DNA from: Idiomarina loihiensis
GTDB taxonomy: Bacteria; Pseudomonadota; Gammaproteobacteria; Enterobacterales; Alteromonadaceae
DNA length: 64,000 nt
Direction: 5' to 3'
Assembly (NCBI RefSeq): GCF_024584785.1
Contig: NZ_CP074112.1
Location: 992,001 to 1,056,000 of the forward strand
Shown: positions 14,509 through 21,938 of the stretch, in pieces
Numbering within the stretch: position 1 is the first letter of the stretch
Layout: each line of letters starts with the position of its first letter
Translations under genes and position numbers: made by a program
The notes under the pieces: model-generated
Told to the model about the DNA's origin: nothing
Database searches by the model: none
Seen by the model: the letters and a program-made list of their open reading frames with translations, nothing else

Positions 14509-14828
14509 TGAAACCTAAGATATGCATTGAAACCGGGCGAACCGCCTATTTGTTTTCAACAATGGTTTTTGATGCCAAGTCAAAGCAAGAAACTCGCCGC
14601 CAGGCAATCAAACGCTGCCCCTGGTGGGCAAAGCTTATTGGTGTATCTACTGGTGTGCTTGGGTTTCTAGCTTTGTATGCATTCATTATGTGGGAACCAA
14701 ACCTTGTTAATTCACTGGCGCTAGCAGAGCCATGGGAAAGATTTTTTATTGTTTTATTTGCCGTTATTTTTGGCTTCTGTGGTTGGGTTGCTGTGGTCGC
14801 ATCACATGAAAACCGAGGTGATTTATGA
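14508..14828 (+). CDS. Small two-TM membrane protein of unknown function
   Basis: 106 aa from ATG 14508. Two hydrophobic segments (about 42-63, LIGVSTGVLGFLALYAFIMW, and 77-99, FFIVLFAVIFGFCGWVAVVA) with a basic N-terminal soluble part. No signal cleavage site. It sits within the phage recombination operon between soluble genes; the start uses the junction repeat as ribosome site and the end overlaps the next gene by ATGA. Role unknown. Confidence 0.5.
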   Translation: MKPKICIETGRTAYLFSTMVFDAKSKQETRRQAIKRCPWWAKLIGVSTGVLGFLALYAFIMWEPNLVNSLALAEPWERFFIVLFAVIFGFCGWVAVVASHENRGDL

Positions 14829-15130
14829 GTGAAACACTATCCCCACAAGACGTTGATAACTATCGCTGGCTAACCAATCTGATGCTTGCTGACCGCATGG
14901 CTCGCGCTTACGGGGTTAATCGCCCCGCTGCCATTCGCCGATGTGCAAGACGCATGCGTGACCAGACGGTATCAACCGTTGCCTACGGCATCGCTAAGCT
15001 ACTAGTTGAGAAGCCTGATTCGTTCTTGGTGCCCTACATCGAAAAGCGCATTGAGGACTTCGAGAAGCGCAACATGCTGAATCGGGCTTTGCCAGAACTA
15101 CCTAGCGCCGAGAAATTGTCGCCAGCATAA
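14825..15130 (+). CDS. Small phage protein of unknown function
   Basis: 101 aa. Helical, basic in the middle (GVNRPAAIRRCARRMRDQ), no motif that I recognise. It overlaps the upstream membrane protein gene by 4 bases and is followed after 17 bases by the DnaJ-type zinc-finger gene. No signs of truncation. Confidence 0.45.
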   Translation: MSETLSPQDVDNYRWLTNLMLADRMARAYGVNRPAAIRRCARRMRDQTVSTVAYGIAKLLVEKPDSFLVPYIEKRIEDFEKRNMLNRALPELPSAEKLSPA

Positions 15131-15147
15131 CAACGAGGGCTGAAACA

Positions 15148-15504
15148 ATGGATTTAAAGAGCAACTCAATAGTTCTTAATTATGAGCAATGGTACTTCGC
15201 TGTAATGGATGAGTTCGCGGAGACTCACACCAAAGAGGATTGCGACGACTGCAGCGGTGATGGCGAGTTTGAGTGTGATTGCTGTGGTCACATTGCGGAC
15301 TGCAAAACCTGTGACGGTGACGGCTTTGTATTTGTCGATACATCTGGTCGCCTAGCTTATCCGCCGCAACGCAATAAGCGAGAGCACCGGCTTTATATTA
15401 TCCGCACATTCTTGCGGCTCGCTAAGTTCACGGGCCGAAGCTACTTCAAGCAATGCAAAGAGGCCTTGAAACTTTATAGCTACCCTCTTGGAGGTTCGCT
15501 ATGA
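15148..15504 (+). CDS. Phage protein with DnaJ-type zinc-finger motifs
   Basis: 118 aa. Between residues about 31 and 57 there are three CxxC pairs (CDDC, CDCC, CKTC), two of them followed by GDG, closely resembling the CxxCxGxG repeats of the DnaJ central zinc-binding domain. No J domain is present. The C-terminal half is basic. It is behind GAGGGC and overlaps the next gene by 4 bases. It may bind nucleic acid or act as a chaperone-like adaptor; neither is shown. Confidence 0.55.
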   Translation: MDLKSNSIVLNYEQWYFAVMDEFAETHTKEDCDDCSGDGEFECDCCGHIADCKTCDGDGFVFVDTSGRLAYPPQRNKREHRLYIIRTFLRLAKFTGRSYFKQCKEALKLYSYPLGGSL

Positions 15505-16142
15505 AACTCGATTTTTTGACATCACTGCAGCAGTTAGGTCCGTGCGGACTACGCCCAGTTATCGACACCTTGAGCGACAGCTATTCAGTTATGGCTTTTG
15601 GTGACTGGAAAGCGCTCGCTATATCGCTCATCGATGACGGCTTTGTTACTCAAAAAGGCAATGGCCAATACATGGTCACTCCTGCCGGCGATGAAGCCAT
15701 TCACAAAGGCCAAAGCTTTTTTGATGAAGCTGATGTCGATGATGAACCGCAAGCTGATAGCGCTGAGGGTGATAAAGAACCACCTGCACTAACAACCGCA
15801 ACGCAAGCGCACCGCCCTGCAGCTGACCACGAATGGCGCAGGCCATTCTCACCCAAGGCGCCCTACCAAGAAACGGGTAAGCGGACTGAAGAGCCAAAGC
15901 CTAAAGGTGAGCCGGCGCCAGTGGTCCAATTCAAAGTAGAACAGGTTAATGGTGGCAACCAGGTCAAGGCAAGCGATGGACTATTTATCAACCTACCTGT
16001 CAAGAATAGCAGCACTGAGCTCAATCAAATGACGATTGATGATTTACTGATTGTATTCACGCTTGGGAAGGAAGCGGAGACAATCATTGAAACGCGCCTA
16101 CAAGCTTTCGAGTTTGGCCGTAAGGCGGCATCGAATGAGTGA
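15501..16142 (+). CDS. Phage protein with winged-helix-like N-terminus
   Basis: 213 aa. The first 70 residues (LQQLGPCGLRPVIDTLSD, then ISLIDDGFVTQKGNGQYMVTPAG) look like a winged-helix domain with a beta wing. The middle (about 75-140) is a charged, Pro-rich, low-complexity linker, and the last 70 residues form a small domain (VVQFKVEQVNGGNQVKASDGLFINLP...). A DNA-binding role is likely but its target is unknown. It overlaps the genes on both sides by a few bases. Confidence 0.5.
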   Translation: MKLDFLTSLQQLGPCGLRPVIDTLSDSYSVMAFGDWKALAISLIDDGFVTQKGNGQYMVTPAGDEAIHKGQSFFDEADVDDEPQADSAEGDKEPPALTTATQAHRPAADHEWRRPFSPKAPYQETGKRTEEPKPKGEPAPVVQFKVEQVNGGNQVKASDGLFINLPVKNSSTELNQMTIDDLLIVFTLGKEAETIIETRLQAFEFGRKAASNE

Positions 16143-16347
16143 TAGCGTTGACGATGCAAATGCAACGCAGGCGCACTTTAATGAGCTACAAATCAGCAAG
16201 GTGCGCCAAGCGGCGAAACAAATGGATGCTGCAGCGACAGGTTACTGCCTGTCATGTGGGCAGCAAATAACAAAATCTGGTCAGCGCTGGTGCAATGCAG
16301 ATTGCCGCGATGACTGGGAAAAATTAAAGAAGCGAGGTTTGTTATGA
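16135..16347 (+). CDS. Small zinc-ribbon protein (DUF2116-like)
   Basis: 70 aa from ATG 16135 (overlapping the upstream stop); a longer frame from 16051 lies inside the preceding gene. The C-terminal half has [20 protein letters not shown], a four-Cys (CxxC...CxxxC) ribbon typical of DUF2116-type small zinc proteins, followed by a basic helix. It is coupled to ssb by a 4-base overlap. Confidence 0.6.
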   Translation: MSDSVDDANATQAHFNELQISKVRQAAKQMDAAATGYCLSCGQQITKSGQRWCNADCRDDWEKLKKRGLL

Positions 16348-16916
16348 GCAAGGGAATCAATAAGGTCATTCTGATTGGAAACTTGGGCGCTGACCCAGAG
16401 GTCCGTTACACCCAAAGTAATACGCCAATTGCGAATATCAGCGTGGCCACAACCGAGGCATGGAAAGACAAAGCCACTGGTGAACCCAAAGAGCTGACCG
16501 AATGGCACCGATGTGTAGCCTATCGCCGTTTAGCTGAGATTGCCGGTGAATACCTGAAGAAAGGCTCCAAGGTGTATATCGAAGGCCGCCTGCAGACGCG
16601 CAAGTGGCAAGGCCAAGACGGCGTTGAGCGCTACACCACCGAGATTGTAGTGAACGACTTGCAAATGCTCGACGGGCGCCAACAAGGTAGCCAGCCGCAA
16701 ACTGGTGGCCAACAGGGTTATGCATCACAAGGTTATGGCGGCAACCAGCAACAACCGCAACGAAGCAGGCTTGGCACGACCATGCCTGGTGCACAACCGA
16801 GTCAGCAGCGAGCTGCAGCGCCAGCGCAGGGTTTTGCGAACCCACCGGATTTTGATGATGACATACCCTTTGCCCCGATTGGCAAGCAGTATCGCAGTTT
16901 ATTGAACTGCATTTAA
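16344..16916 (+). CDS. ssb: Phage single-stranded DNA-binding protein
   Basis: 190 aa. The OB-fold (residues 1-112) starts [24 protein letters not shown] and ends in [10 protein letters not shown], clearly bacterial-type SSB. A Gln/Gly-rich linker (113-165) follows. The acidic tip that recruits repair proteins, DFDDDIPF, is present but is followed by 14 more residues, whereas in most SSBs this tip is the very C-terminus. The protein would coat single strands made by the exonuclease and work with RecT. It overlaps the zinc-ribbon gene by 4 bases. Confidence 0.92.
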   Translation: MSKGINKVILIGNLGADPEVRYTQSNTPIANISVATTEAWKDKATGEPKELTEWHRCVAYRRLAEIAGEYLKKGSKVYIEGRLQTRKWQGQDGVERYTTEIVVNDLQMLDGRQQGSQPQTGGQQGYASQGYGGNQQQPQRSRLGTTMPGAQPSQQRAAAPAQGFANPPDFDDDIPFAPIGKQYRSLLNCI

Positions 16917-16934
16917 TCAACGGAGAACGTAGTC

Positions 16935-17165
16935 ATGAGTGCAGCAGAAGACATGAGCCGTCTACTTAATGACGATGAAATTGCGGAGATTACAGGCTAT
17001 TCTCACCCAAGCGCGCAGTGCCAAGCGCTGCGTAAGCATGGGGTGTTCTTTATTCAACGCAAAGACGGGCGCCCTCGGTGCACGTGGTACCACATCAACC
17101 ACCCGATTGGTGCCAAAGCGCAAATGAATAGCTCAAACGAGCCTGATTTCAGTCGATTGGATTAG
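16935..17165 (+). CDS. DUF4224-family protein, candidate excisionase
   Basis: 76 aa. LLNDDEIAEITGYSHPSAQCQALRKHGVFFIQRKDGRPR (residues about 10-48) matches the DUF4224 pattern (LxxxExxxLTGYxxxxxQxxxLxxxGxxFxxxxxGRPxV). These proteins resemble small AlpA/excisionase-type winged helices and are routinely encoded just before a tyrosine integrase, as here (4 bases before it). A recombination directionality factor is therefore likely, but this is inference from position and fold pattern. Confidence 0.7.
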   Translation: MSAAEDMSRLLNDDEIAEITGYSHPSAQCQALRKHGVFFIQRKDGRPRCTWYHINHPIGAKAQMNSSNEPDFSRLD

Positions 17166-17169
17166 TGTC

Positions 17170-18192
17170 ATGGTTGGACGGAGAAAGGATTCGAGCGGGG
17201 AAAAACTCCCCGTTCGTGTTTACAAGACGAAGTATGCCTACGTTTGGAAGCCGCGAGATAACCAGACGGTTACGCTGTGCAAGGCTGACGCTGCCATATC
17301 GGAAGTGTGGCGCGCTTGGGAGGATGCAGTTGAGATTTCCAGCAACAAGCAAACCGTGCAATGGCTCGTTGAGCAGTTTCTGCGTAGTGCTGACTTCTGC
17401 GAACTGGCCGTGGCCACACGCAAGGACTATTACAAGCACTCTAAGTTTATTCTTGATGTGTTTGGCAAGATGGACCCAGACCGCGTTGAGCCGCAGCATA
17501 TTCGCTTATACATGGACAAACGAGGCCTGCGTAGTCGCGTGCAAGCAAACCGTGAAAAATCATTCTTTAGCCGGGTGTATCGGTGGGCTTATGAGCGCGG
17601 TCTAGTTAAGCGCAATCCGTGCAAAGGGGTTCGTCAGTTCAAGGAGACGCCACGCAATAAGTACATCACCGATGTTGAATATGATGCGGTTTTCCAGTGC
17701 GCCCCACCGGCCGTAAAGATTGCGATGGAGCTTGCTTATCTTTGCTGCGCGCGACAATCTGACGTGTTAACACTGCGCAAGTCGAACATTCTCGATGAAG
17801 GGCTATTCATTAAGCAGGGTAAAACAGGCAAGGAGCAAGTGAAAGCCTGGTCACCACGGCTTCGAGCGATTATGGCCCTAGCAAAGCGCTTACCAATCAA
17901 GAAAGGCATGGCGAGCCAGTACGTCATTCACAAGCCAGATGGTAGCAAGTACACCCGTAATGGCTTCAATACGACGTGGGCAAAAGCACGAAGCGAGGCG
18001 CGAATAAAAACTGGCTTGCCGCTTGATTTCACATTTCACGACATCAAGGCAAAGGGTATTTCAGATTTAGATGGTGAGCTGCATGAGAAGCAACGCATTA
18101 GTGGCCACAAGAGCGCATCACAGACTGCTCGTTACGACAGAAAAGCGGATGTTGTACCAGCTGTTGACGGTTTCAATGAGCGTAAAAAATGA
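17170..18192 (+). CDS. int: Tyrosine recombinase, prophage integrase
   Basis: 340 aa. Catalytic residues by pattern: Arg195 (LCCARQSDVLTL), Lys218 (KQGKTGK), His290 (FTFHDIKAKG), His313 (ISGHKS) and nucleophile Tyr322 (QTARYDRK). The position that is normally the second Arg (HxxR) is Lys293 here. An N-terminal arm-binding region (about 1-55) and a core-binding SAM-like domain (about 60-155) precede the catalytic domain. The gene reads toward the tRNA-Leu gene, ending 87 bases before the tRNA's 3' terminus, so it integrates at the tRNA 3' end. Directly preceded by the DUF4224 gene. Confidence 0.93.
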   Translation: MVGRRKDSSGEKLPVRVYKTKYAYVWKPRDNQTVTLCKADAAISEVWRAWEDAVEISSNKQTVQWLVEQFLRSADFCELAVATRKDYYKHSKFILDVFGKMDPDRVEPQHIRLYMDKRGLRSRVQANREKSFFSRVYRWAYERGLVKRNPCKGVRQFKETPRNKYITDVEYDAVFQCAPPAVKIAMELAYLCCARQSDVLTLRKSNILDEGLFIKQGKTGKEQVKAWSPRLRAIMALAKRLPIKKGMASQYVIHKPDGSKYTRNGFNTTWAKARSEARIKTGLPLDFTFHDIKAKGISDLDGELHEKQRISGHKSASQTARYDRKADVVPAVDGFNERKK

Positions 18193-18198
18193 GGGTGA

Positions 18199-18232
18199 AT
18201 CTTCTAAGTGTATCTTCTAAGAATCTTCTAAG
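18199..18232 (+). repeat. Three integrase arm-type repeats beside attR
   Basis: ATCTTCTAAG occurs exactly three times, at 18199-18208, 18212-18221 and 18223-18232, directly after the integrase stop and about 50 bases from the tRNA 3' end. Clustered short direct repeats next to the core site are typical arm-type sites bound by the integrase N-terminal domain. Confidence 0.65.
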
Positions 18233-18279
18233 TGTGGTTTTGCTGAAAGTGCCTGTTTCGCTACAGGCCTTGTCAGAAT

Positions 18280-18366
18280 TGGTGCCCGGGGCCGGACTTG
18301 AACCGGCACGCTGTTACCAGCGAGGGATTTTAAATCCCTTGTGTCTACCAATTTCACCACCCGGGC
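18280..18366 (-). tRNA. leuZ: tRNA-Leu(UAA)
   Basis: Long variable-arm tRNA with 7-bp acceptor stem GCCCGGG/CCCGGGC, a UAA anticodon in the loop (ATTTAAAAT context), GGTTCAAGTCC T-arm and encoded CCA (18280-18282). It is the last of three tRNAs co-oriented upstream of pgsA, the same order as glyW-cysT-leuZ in E. coli. Its 3' end is the prophage insertion point. Confidence 0.95.
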
Positions 18367-18406
18367 ATACATTGTAATTCCGAGGTACTACCTAAGGTCT
18401 TCGAGA

Positions 18407-18480
18407 TGGAGGCGGGTCCCGGAGTCGAACCGAGATCCACGGATTTGCAATCCGCTGCATAGCCATTCTGCCAACCCGCC
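18407..18480 (-). tRNA. cysT: tRNA-Cys(GCA)
   Basis: 74 nt with CCA. Acceptor GGCGGGT pairs with the 3' side, anticodon GCA sits in the loop TTGCAAA, and the T-arm is GGTTCGACTCC. It lies between tRNA-Gly and tRNA-Leu on the minus strand. Confidence 0.96.
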
Positions 18481-18489
18481 AACCGAATT

Positions 18490-18564
18490 TGGAGCGGGAA
18501 ACGAGATTCGAACTCGCGACCCCAACCTTGGCAAGGTTGTGCTCTACCACTGAGCTATTCCCGC
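18490..18564 (-). tRNA. glyW: tRNA-Gly(GCC)
   Basis: 75 nt with CCA. Acceptor GCGGGAA, anticodon GCC in the loop TTGCCAA, T-arm GAGTTCGAATCTC. First tRNA of the cluster; its promoter is at about 18580-18607. Confidence 0.96.
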
Positions 18565-18579
18565 ATCCAGTGCTTGCGC

Positions 18580-18638
18580 ATTCTACTGGCTATTTCGTTA
18601 ACGTCAACGCTTTTTTTCAATCATTTGGTTCGTTTGCT
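18580..18638 (-). promoter_or_regulatory. tRNA-Gly/Cys/Leu promoter with upstream element
   Basis: On the minus strand: -35 TTGACG (18602-18607), 16-base spacer, -10 TAGAAT (18580-18585), then a GC-rich discriminator. Eleven bases upstream of the -35 is AGCAAACGAACCAAATGATT (18619-18638), which occurs again at the same distance from the tRNA-Ser promoter. Confidence 0.75.
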
Positions 18639-18644
18639 TTTTTT

Positions 18645-19193
18645 TTAATCCACTTGGCTTAAATCTGACCAAGCAGCCCGCAAATATTCCCACATTGACC
18701 ACAGAGTTAACACAAAGGCTATGTATAACAGCAAGGTTGCGGTGCCAATTATAAAACTATTTGCCTCCCAAATTAAACCTCCAATTGCCACCATTTGTGC
18801 AATTGTTTTTAATTTTCCCAAATTAGAGACTTTAACTTGTTCTTGCCGCCCTATTTGCGCCATCCATTCGCGTAGCGCCGAAACGACCAATTCACGACTT
18901 ACAATCGCCAATGCCGGAATACTGATCCACCAAACGGCGTAGTTCTCTACTACGACAATTAACGAAGCTGCCACCATAACTTTATCGGCAACCGGATCTA
19001 AAAAGGCGCCAAACTTAGTAAATTGATTAAATTTGCGTGCCACCCAACCATCTAAAGCATCGGTAATCCCGGCAATAGCAAAGACAAACGCTGCCCAAAA
19101 ATGAGATTCAGGCCCGGGAATATAGTAAATAATTAAAAATACCGGAATTAAAACAATGCGAAAGCTGGTAAGCAGATTAGGAATATTCCACAT
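18645..19193 (-). CDS. pgsA: CDP-diacylglycerol--glycerol-3-phosphate 3-phosphatidyltransferase
   Basis: 182 aa, normal family length. It makes phosphatidylglycerophosphate in the inner membrane, the committed step to phosphatidylglycerol and cardiolipin. The CDP-alcohol transferase motif is complete: Asp45, Asp48-Gly49, Ala52-Arg53, Gly62, Asp66 and Asp70 (in TDALDGWVAR...GAFLDPVAD). Four or more hydrophobic segments span the membrane. It follows uvrC by 16 bases and precedes the tRNA-Gly/Cys/Leu cluster in the convergent-free order known from enterobacteria, so uvrY-uvrC-pgsA probably form one operon. Confidence 0.95.
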   Translation of the reverse strand: MWNIPNLLTSFRIVLIPVFLIIYYIPGPESHFWAAFVFAIAGITDALDGWVARKFNQFTKFGAFLDPVADKVMVAASLIVVVENYAVWWISIPALAIVSRELVVSALREWMAQIGRQEQVKVSNLGKLKTIAQMVAIGGLIWEANSFIIGTATLLLYIAFVLTLWSMWEYLRAAWSDLSQVD

Positions 19194-19209
19194 CTTTAAA
19201 ATTTATCCT

Positions 19210-21078
19210 CTATTCGTCCCGAAATGCATGATAGATGGTTTCAGCGATTTCTCGGCTAATTCCGGGCACTGCGCTAAGTTGGTCAATACTAGCCTGTTTT
19301 ACTTCCTGTAATCCACCGAGATTTTGCAATAATTTCTGCCTTCTCTTGGCGCCAATACCAGGAATATCCTCCAGCTTGGATGAGCGTTTTACTTTTGCTC
19401 GCCGTTGCCGGTGCCCGGTAATGGCAAAACGATGGGATTCATCGCGAATATGCTGCACCAAATGTAAAGCAGGAGCATCGCCAGCTAAAGGTATGGTTTG
19501 ATGGCTACCAGCGAGGATCAAGGTTTCTAAGCCAGGTTTGCGTGATTCGCCTTTGGCGACGCCAATTAACAACGGCGCATCTATATGTTTTGGTGCGGCC
19601 CATTGTTCAAAATAAGCTTCTGCTTGTGATAACTGCCCTTTACCACCGTCAATAAACAAAATATCAGGTAACGCCGCCAAGCCCTCTGGACTCTTCAGGG
19701 CTGCATCAAAACGGCGCTGTAGCGCTTGCGCCATCGCTGCATAATCATCACCAGGCGTGATGCCTTTGATGTTGAAGCGGCGATAATCACTCTTTTTCGG
19801 GCCTTGGCGATCAAAAACGACACAGCTAGCCACTGTTTCTTGGCCCATAGTATGGCTGATATCAAAGCATTCCATCCGTTGAATCGGCTCAGCGACATCC
19901 AGTACTTGTTCTAACTGCTGCAAACGCATACTCATGGTTGAGGCTTGGTTTAATTTAGATTCAAGCGCGTTGAGCGCATTCTTTTGCGCTAACACTTGAT
20001 ACTGTTTCCGTTCGCCTCGCACGTTATGCGTCATCCGTACTTGTTGCGCTAAGGCTTGTTCAAGTACTTGCAAATCGTGTTCGGGGTCAAGCAACAAAGC
20101 GGCATTGTCGGCCGGTAGAATAATTTCTCGCGGTAAGCGTCGACCTACTTGGTCATTCAGATAAAATTGCAGCAAAAAGGCTAACAACACTTCGTTATCA
20201 CTGGTGTCACTAGGTAGTTTCGGAAAATAGCTACGACTGCCCTGCACTGCTCCTTCACGAATAAATAGCAGATGGATGGCAGCAATACCACCACGGCGAG
20301 CAAAGCCAATCACATCCAGTTCCTGCTGATTACCGGTAACGGCGTTGCGTTCTTGTACCTTGCGCAAGGCCCCAATTTGATCACGAAAACGCGCTGCTCG
20401 TTCAAACTCCAGTTGCGTACTGGCTTGTTCCATTTTCACCACCAACTGATCGATCACTTGTTGGTTCTTCCCCTGTAAAAACGACTTCGCTAAGTCTACT
20501 TGCTCTTGGTATTCCTCATCACTGCAGTAGCCTTTAACGCAAGGAGCCAAGCAACGTTTAAGCTGATACTGCAAACACGGACGGCTGCGGGCGCGATAGT
20601 AGGAATCCTCACATTGCCGCACCGGAAACAGCTTTTGTAACAAGCGTAAGCTTTCACGCACGGCTACGCCATTGGGGAATGGGCCAAAATACTCAGCTTT
20701 TTCGCGGCGCGTGCCCCGATGAAAAGCTAAACGTGGATGCTGGTGTTGGCTGACAAGAATGTATGGATAAGACTTATCGTCTCGTAATAAGACGTTATAG
20801 CGCGGGCGGTACTTTTTAATGAAATTATTTTCAAGAATTAGGGCTTCAGCCTCAGTATTGGTAACTGTGACATCCATCGCCGCAATATGACGGACCAAGG
20901 TTTGGGTTTTGGGCCTATCTACCGTAGCGCGAAAATAACTACTCACGCGCTTTTTCAGGTCTTTGGCTTTGCCCACATAAATAACAACACCTTCGTCATC
21001 ATACATGCGGTACACGCCAGGTTGATGAGTCAGGTGTTGAATAAATGCTTTTGCATCAAATAACTGCTTTTCGGTCAT
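19210..21078 (-). CDS. uvrC: UvrABC excinuclease subunit C
   Basis: 622 aa, typical length. The GIY-YIG nuclease domain (residues about 14-95, [28 protein letters not shown]) makes the 3' incision. A UvrB-interacting UVR motif is at about 205-240, the RNase H-like C-terminal nuclease (5' incision) at about 380-540 with the ECFDISH and [14 protein letters not shown] motifs, and a helix-hairpin-helix pair at the end ([21 protein letters not shown]). UvrC cuts on both sides of DNA lesions marked by UvrA and UvrB. It lies 6 bases after the uvrY-like gene, the conserved gammaproteobacterial pairing. Confidence 0.97.
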   Translation of the reverse strand: MTEKQLFDAKAFIQHLTHQPGVYRMYDDEGVVIYVGKAKDLKKRVSSYFRATVDRPKTQTLVRHIAAMDVTVTNTEAEALILENNFIKKYRPRYNVLLRDDKSYPYILVSQHQHPRLAFHRGTRREKAEYFGPFPNGVAVRESLRLLQKLFPVRQCEDSYYRARSRPCLQYQLKRCLAPCVKGYCSDEEYQEQVDLAKSFLQGKNQQVIDQLVVKMEQASTQLEFERAARFRDQIGALRKVQERNAVTGNQQELDVIGFARRGGIAAIHLLFIREGAVQGSRSYFPKLPSDTSDNEVLLAFLLQFYLNDQVGRRLPREIILPADNAALLLDPEHDLQVLEQALAQQVRMTHNVRGERKQYQVLAQKNALNALESKLNQASTMSMRLQQLEQVLDVAEPIQRMECFDISHTMGQETVASCVVFDRQGPKKSDYRRFNIKGITPGDDYAAMAQALQRRFDAALKSPEGLAALPDILFIDGGKGQLSQAEAYFEQWAAPKHIDAPLLIGVAKGESRKPGLETLILAGSHQTIPLAGDAPALHLVQHIRDESHRFAITGHRQRRAKVKRSSKLEDIPGIGAKRRQKLLQNLGGLQEVKQASIDQLSAVPGISREIAETIYHAFRDE

Positions 21079-21084
21079 GCTGTT

Positions 21085-21729
21085 TTATGTAGGTTCTAGG
21101 TCAACAAGTCCCGATTGTATCGCAAGATGAGTTAATTCTACATCTCCGGCGACACCAAGTTTTTGGAAGATACGATAGCGAAAGGTATTTACTGTTTTAC
21201 TACTGATATTTAAATGCTTGGCTATTTCGACGACGCGAATACCTCGGCCTAACATCTGTGTCACTTGTAATTCACGCTCACTTAAGGAGTTTATCATTCG
21301 CACCTGCTCTTGCCGCCGCGGATTCTTAGCAAAGTATTCCGCTACTGCGCTGGCCACAAACATTTGCCCACGACTTAAAGAATAACAAGCCGCATCAAAC
21401 TCTTCATAGTTTGCATGATCTAACAAATAACCGTCTACTCGAGAAAGATTGCACTGATAATCCAGCACATCTTGAAATGATCGCGCCCATAAGAGCAGCT
21501 GCAAATCATTATATCGTCTATGTAACCGACGCCAACTTTCAATTGTCCCATCACCTACAAGCTGACTACTAAGAATAACCGTGGCATACGGGTTGTTTTT
21601 TGCTTCTTCCCGTAATTCATTCATATTCTTGACGCTTGCAACAACTCGGTATTTTTTATTCGAGCTTAACGTGGCGTACATTCCTGCACGCACTAAATCA
21701 CTCGATACAGCTATAATGAAATCAGCCAT
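21085..21729 (-). CDS. uvrY: UvrY/GacA-type LuxR regulator with degenerate receiver
   Basis: 214 aa from ATG 21729, preferred over ATG 21738 because AAAGGA would abut the latter. The C-terminal LuxR HTH is intact (LSERELQVTQMLGRGIRVVEIAKHLNISSKTVNTFRYRIFQKLGV). Position next to uvrC, length and the SKTVNTFRYRIF signature identify it as the UvrY/GacA orthologue, normally the BarA/GacS-activated regulator of csrB-type small RNAs. The N-terminal domain has the receiver size, but the acidic pair is Ser9-Ser10, the phospho-acceptor position is Ser55 (VILSSQLVG) and the conserved Lys (usually in GYMTKG) is lost (GYLLDH). Phosphorylation on Asp therefore seems impossible. Confidence 0.85.
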   Translation of the reverse strand: MADFIIAVSSDLVRAGMYATLSSNKKYRVVASVKNMNELREEAKNNPYATVILSSQLVGDGTIESWRRLHRRYNDLQLLLWARSFQDVLDYQCNLSRVDGYLLDHANYEEFDAACYSLSRGQMFVASAVAEYFAKNPRRQEQVRMINSLSERELQVTQMLGRGIRVVEIAKHLNISSKTVNTFRYRIFQKLGVAGDVELTHLAIQSGLVDLEPT

Positions 21730-21852
21730 GAGCCACATTCCTTTGTTTAGTTTTCCACGAGTCCTGAAACCATTTCAGGTGGCTTAGATTTGCGCTATAT
21801 CGGCATAAATTGCAAGCAAAAATTATTGATTTAATTAGCTATTAGGAAATTA

Positions 21853-21887
21853 ACAAGGCGTTTTTAGTCTTTTTAAAAACACCTTGT
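21853..21887 (-). terminator. Terminator of the thioesterase gene
   Basis: 14-bp stem (21853-21866 with 21874-21887) with one mismatch and arms ending in runs of A/T, lying 50 bases after the minus-strand thioesterase stop. Read on the minus strand it is followed by TTAATTT. Confidence 0.6.
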
Positions 21888-21938
21888 TTCAAATGACATA
21901 AATAAGGTTTTTTTGAGTTAAATCAGCCTGTTTAAACC

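Larger units (their letters stand above)
1..18282. mobile_element. Lambda-like prophage (partial; right end present, left end outside window)
   Basis: Continuous phage gene content: lysis genes, replication genes, divergent cro/cI switch, recombination genes, ssb and a tyrosine integrase that abuts the 3' end of tRNA-Leu. The layout is that of lambda in mirror image: early left-to-late genes on the minus strand, recombination and integration genes on the plus strand. No terminase large subunit, portal, head or tail gene is in the window, so the element must continue left of base 1. The right border is set by the tRNA 3' end at 18280, the usual attB position for such integrases. The matching attL cannot be seen. 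Confidence 0.95.

Noticed and set aside
18251-18268. GCCTGT/ACAGGC hairpin between int and tRNA-Leu as terminator
   Set aside because: Stem of only 6 bp and no T-run on either strand; not convincing as a terminator.
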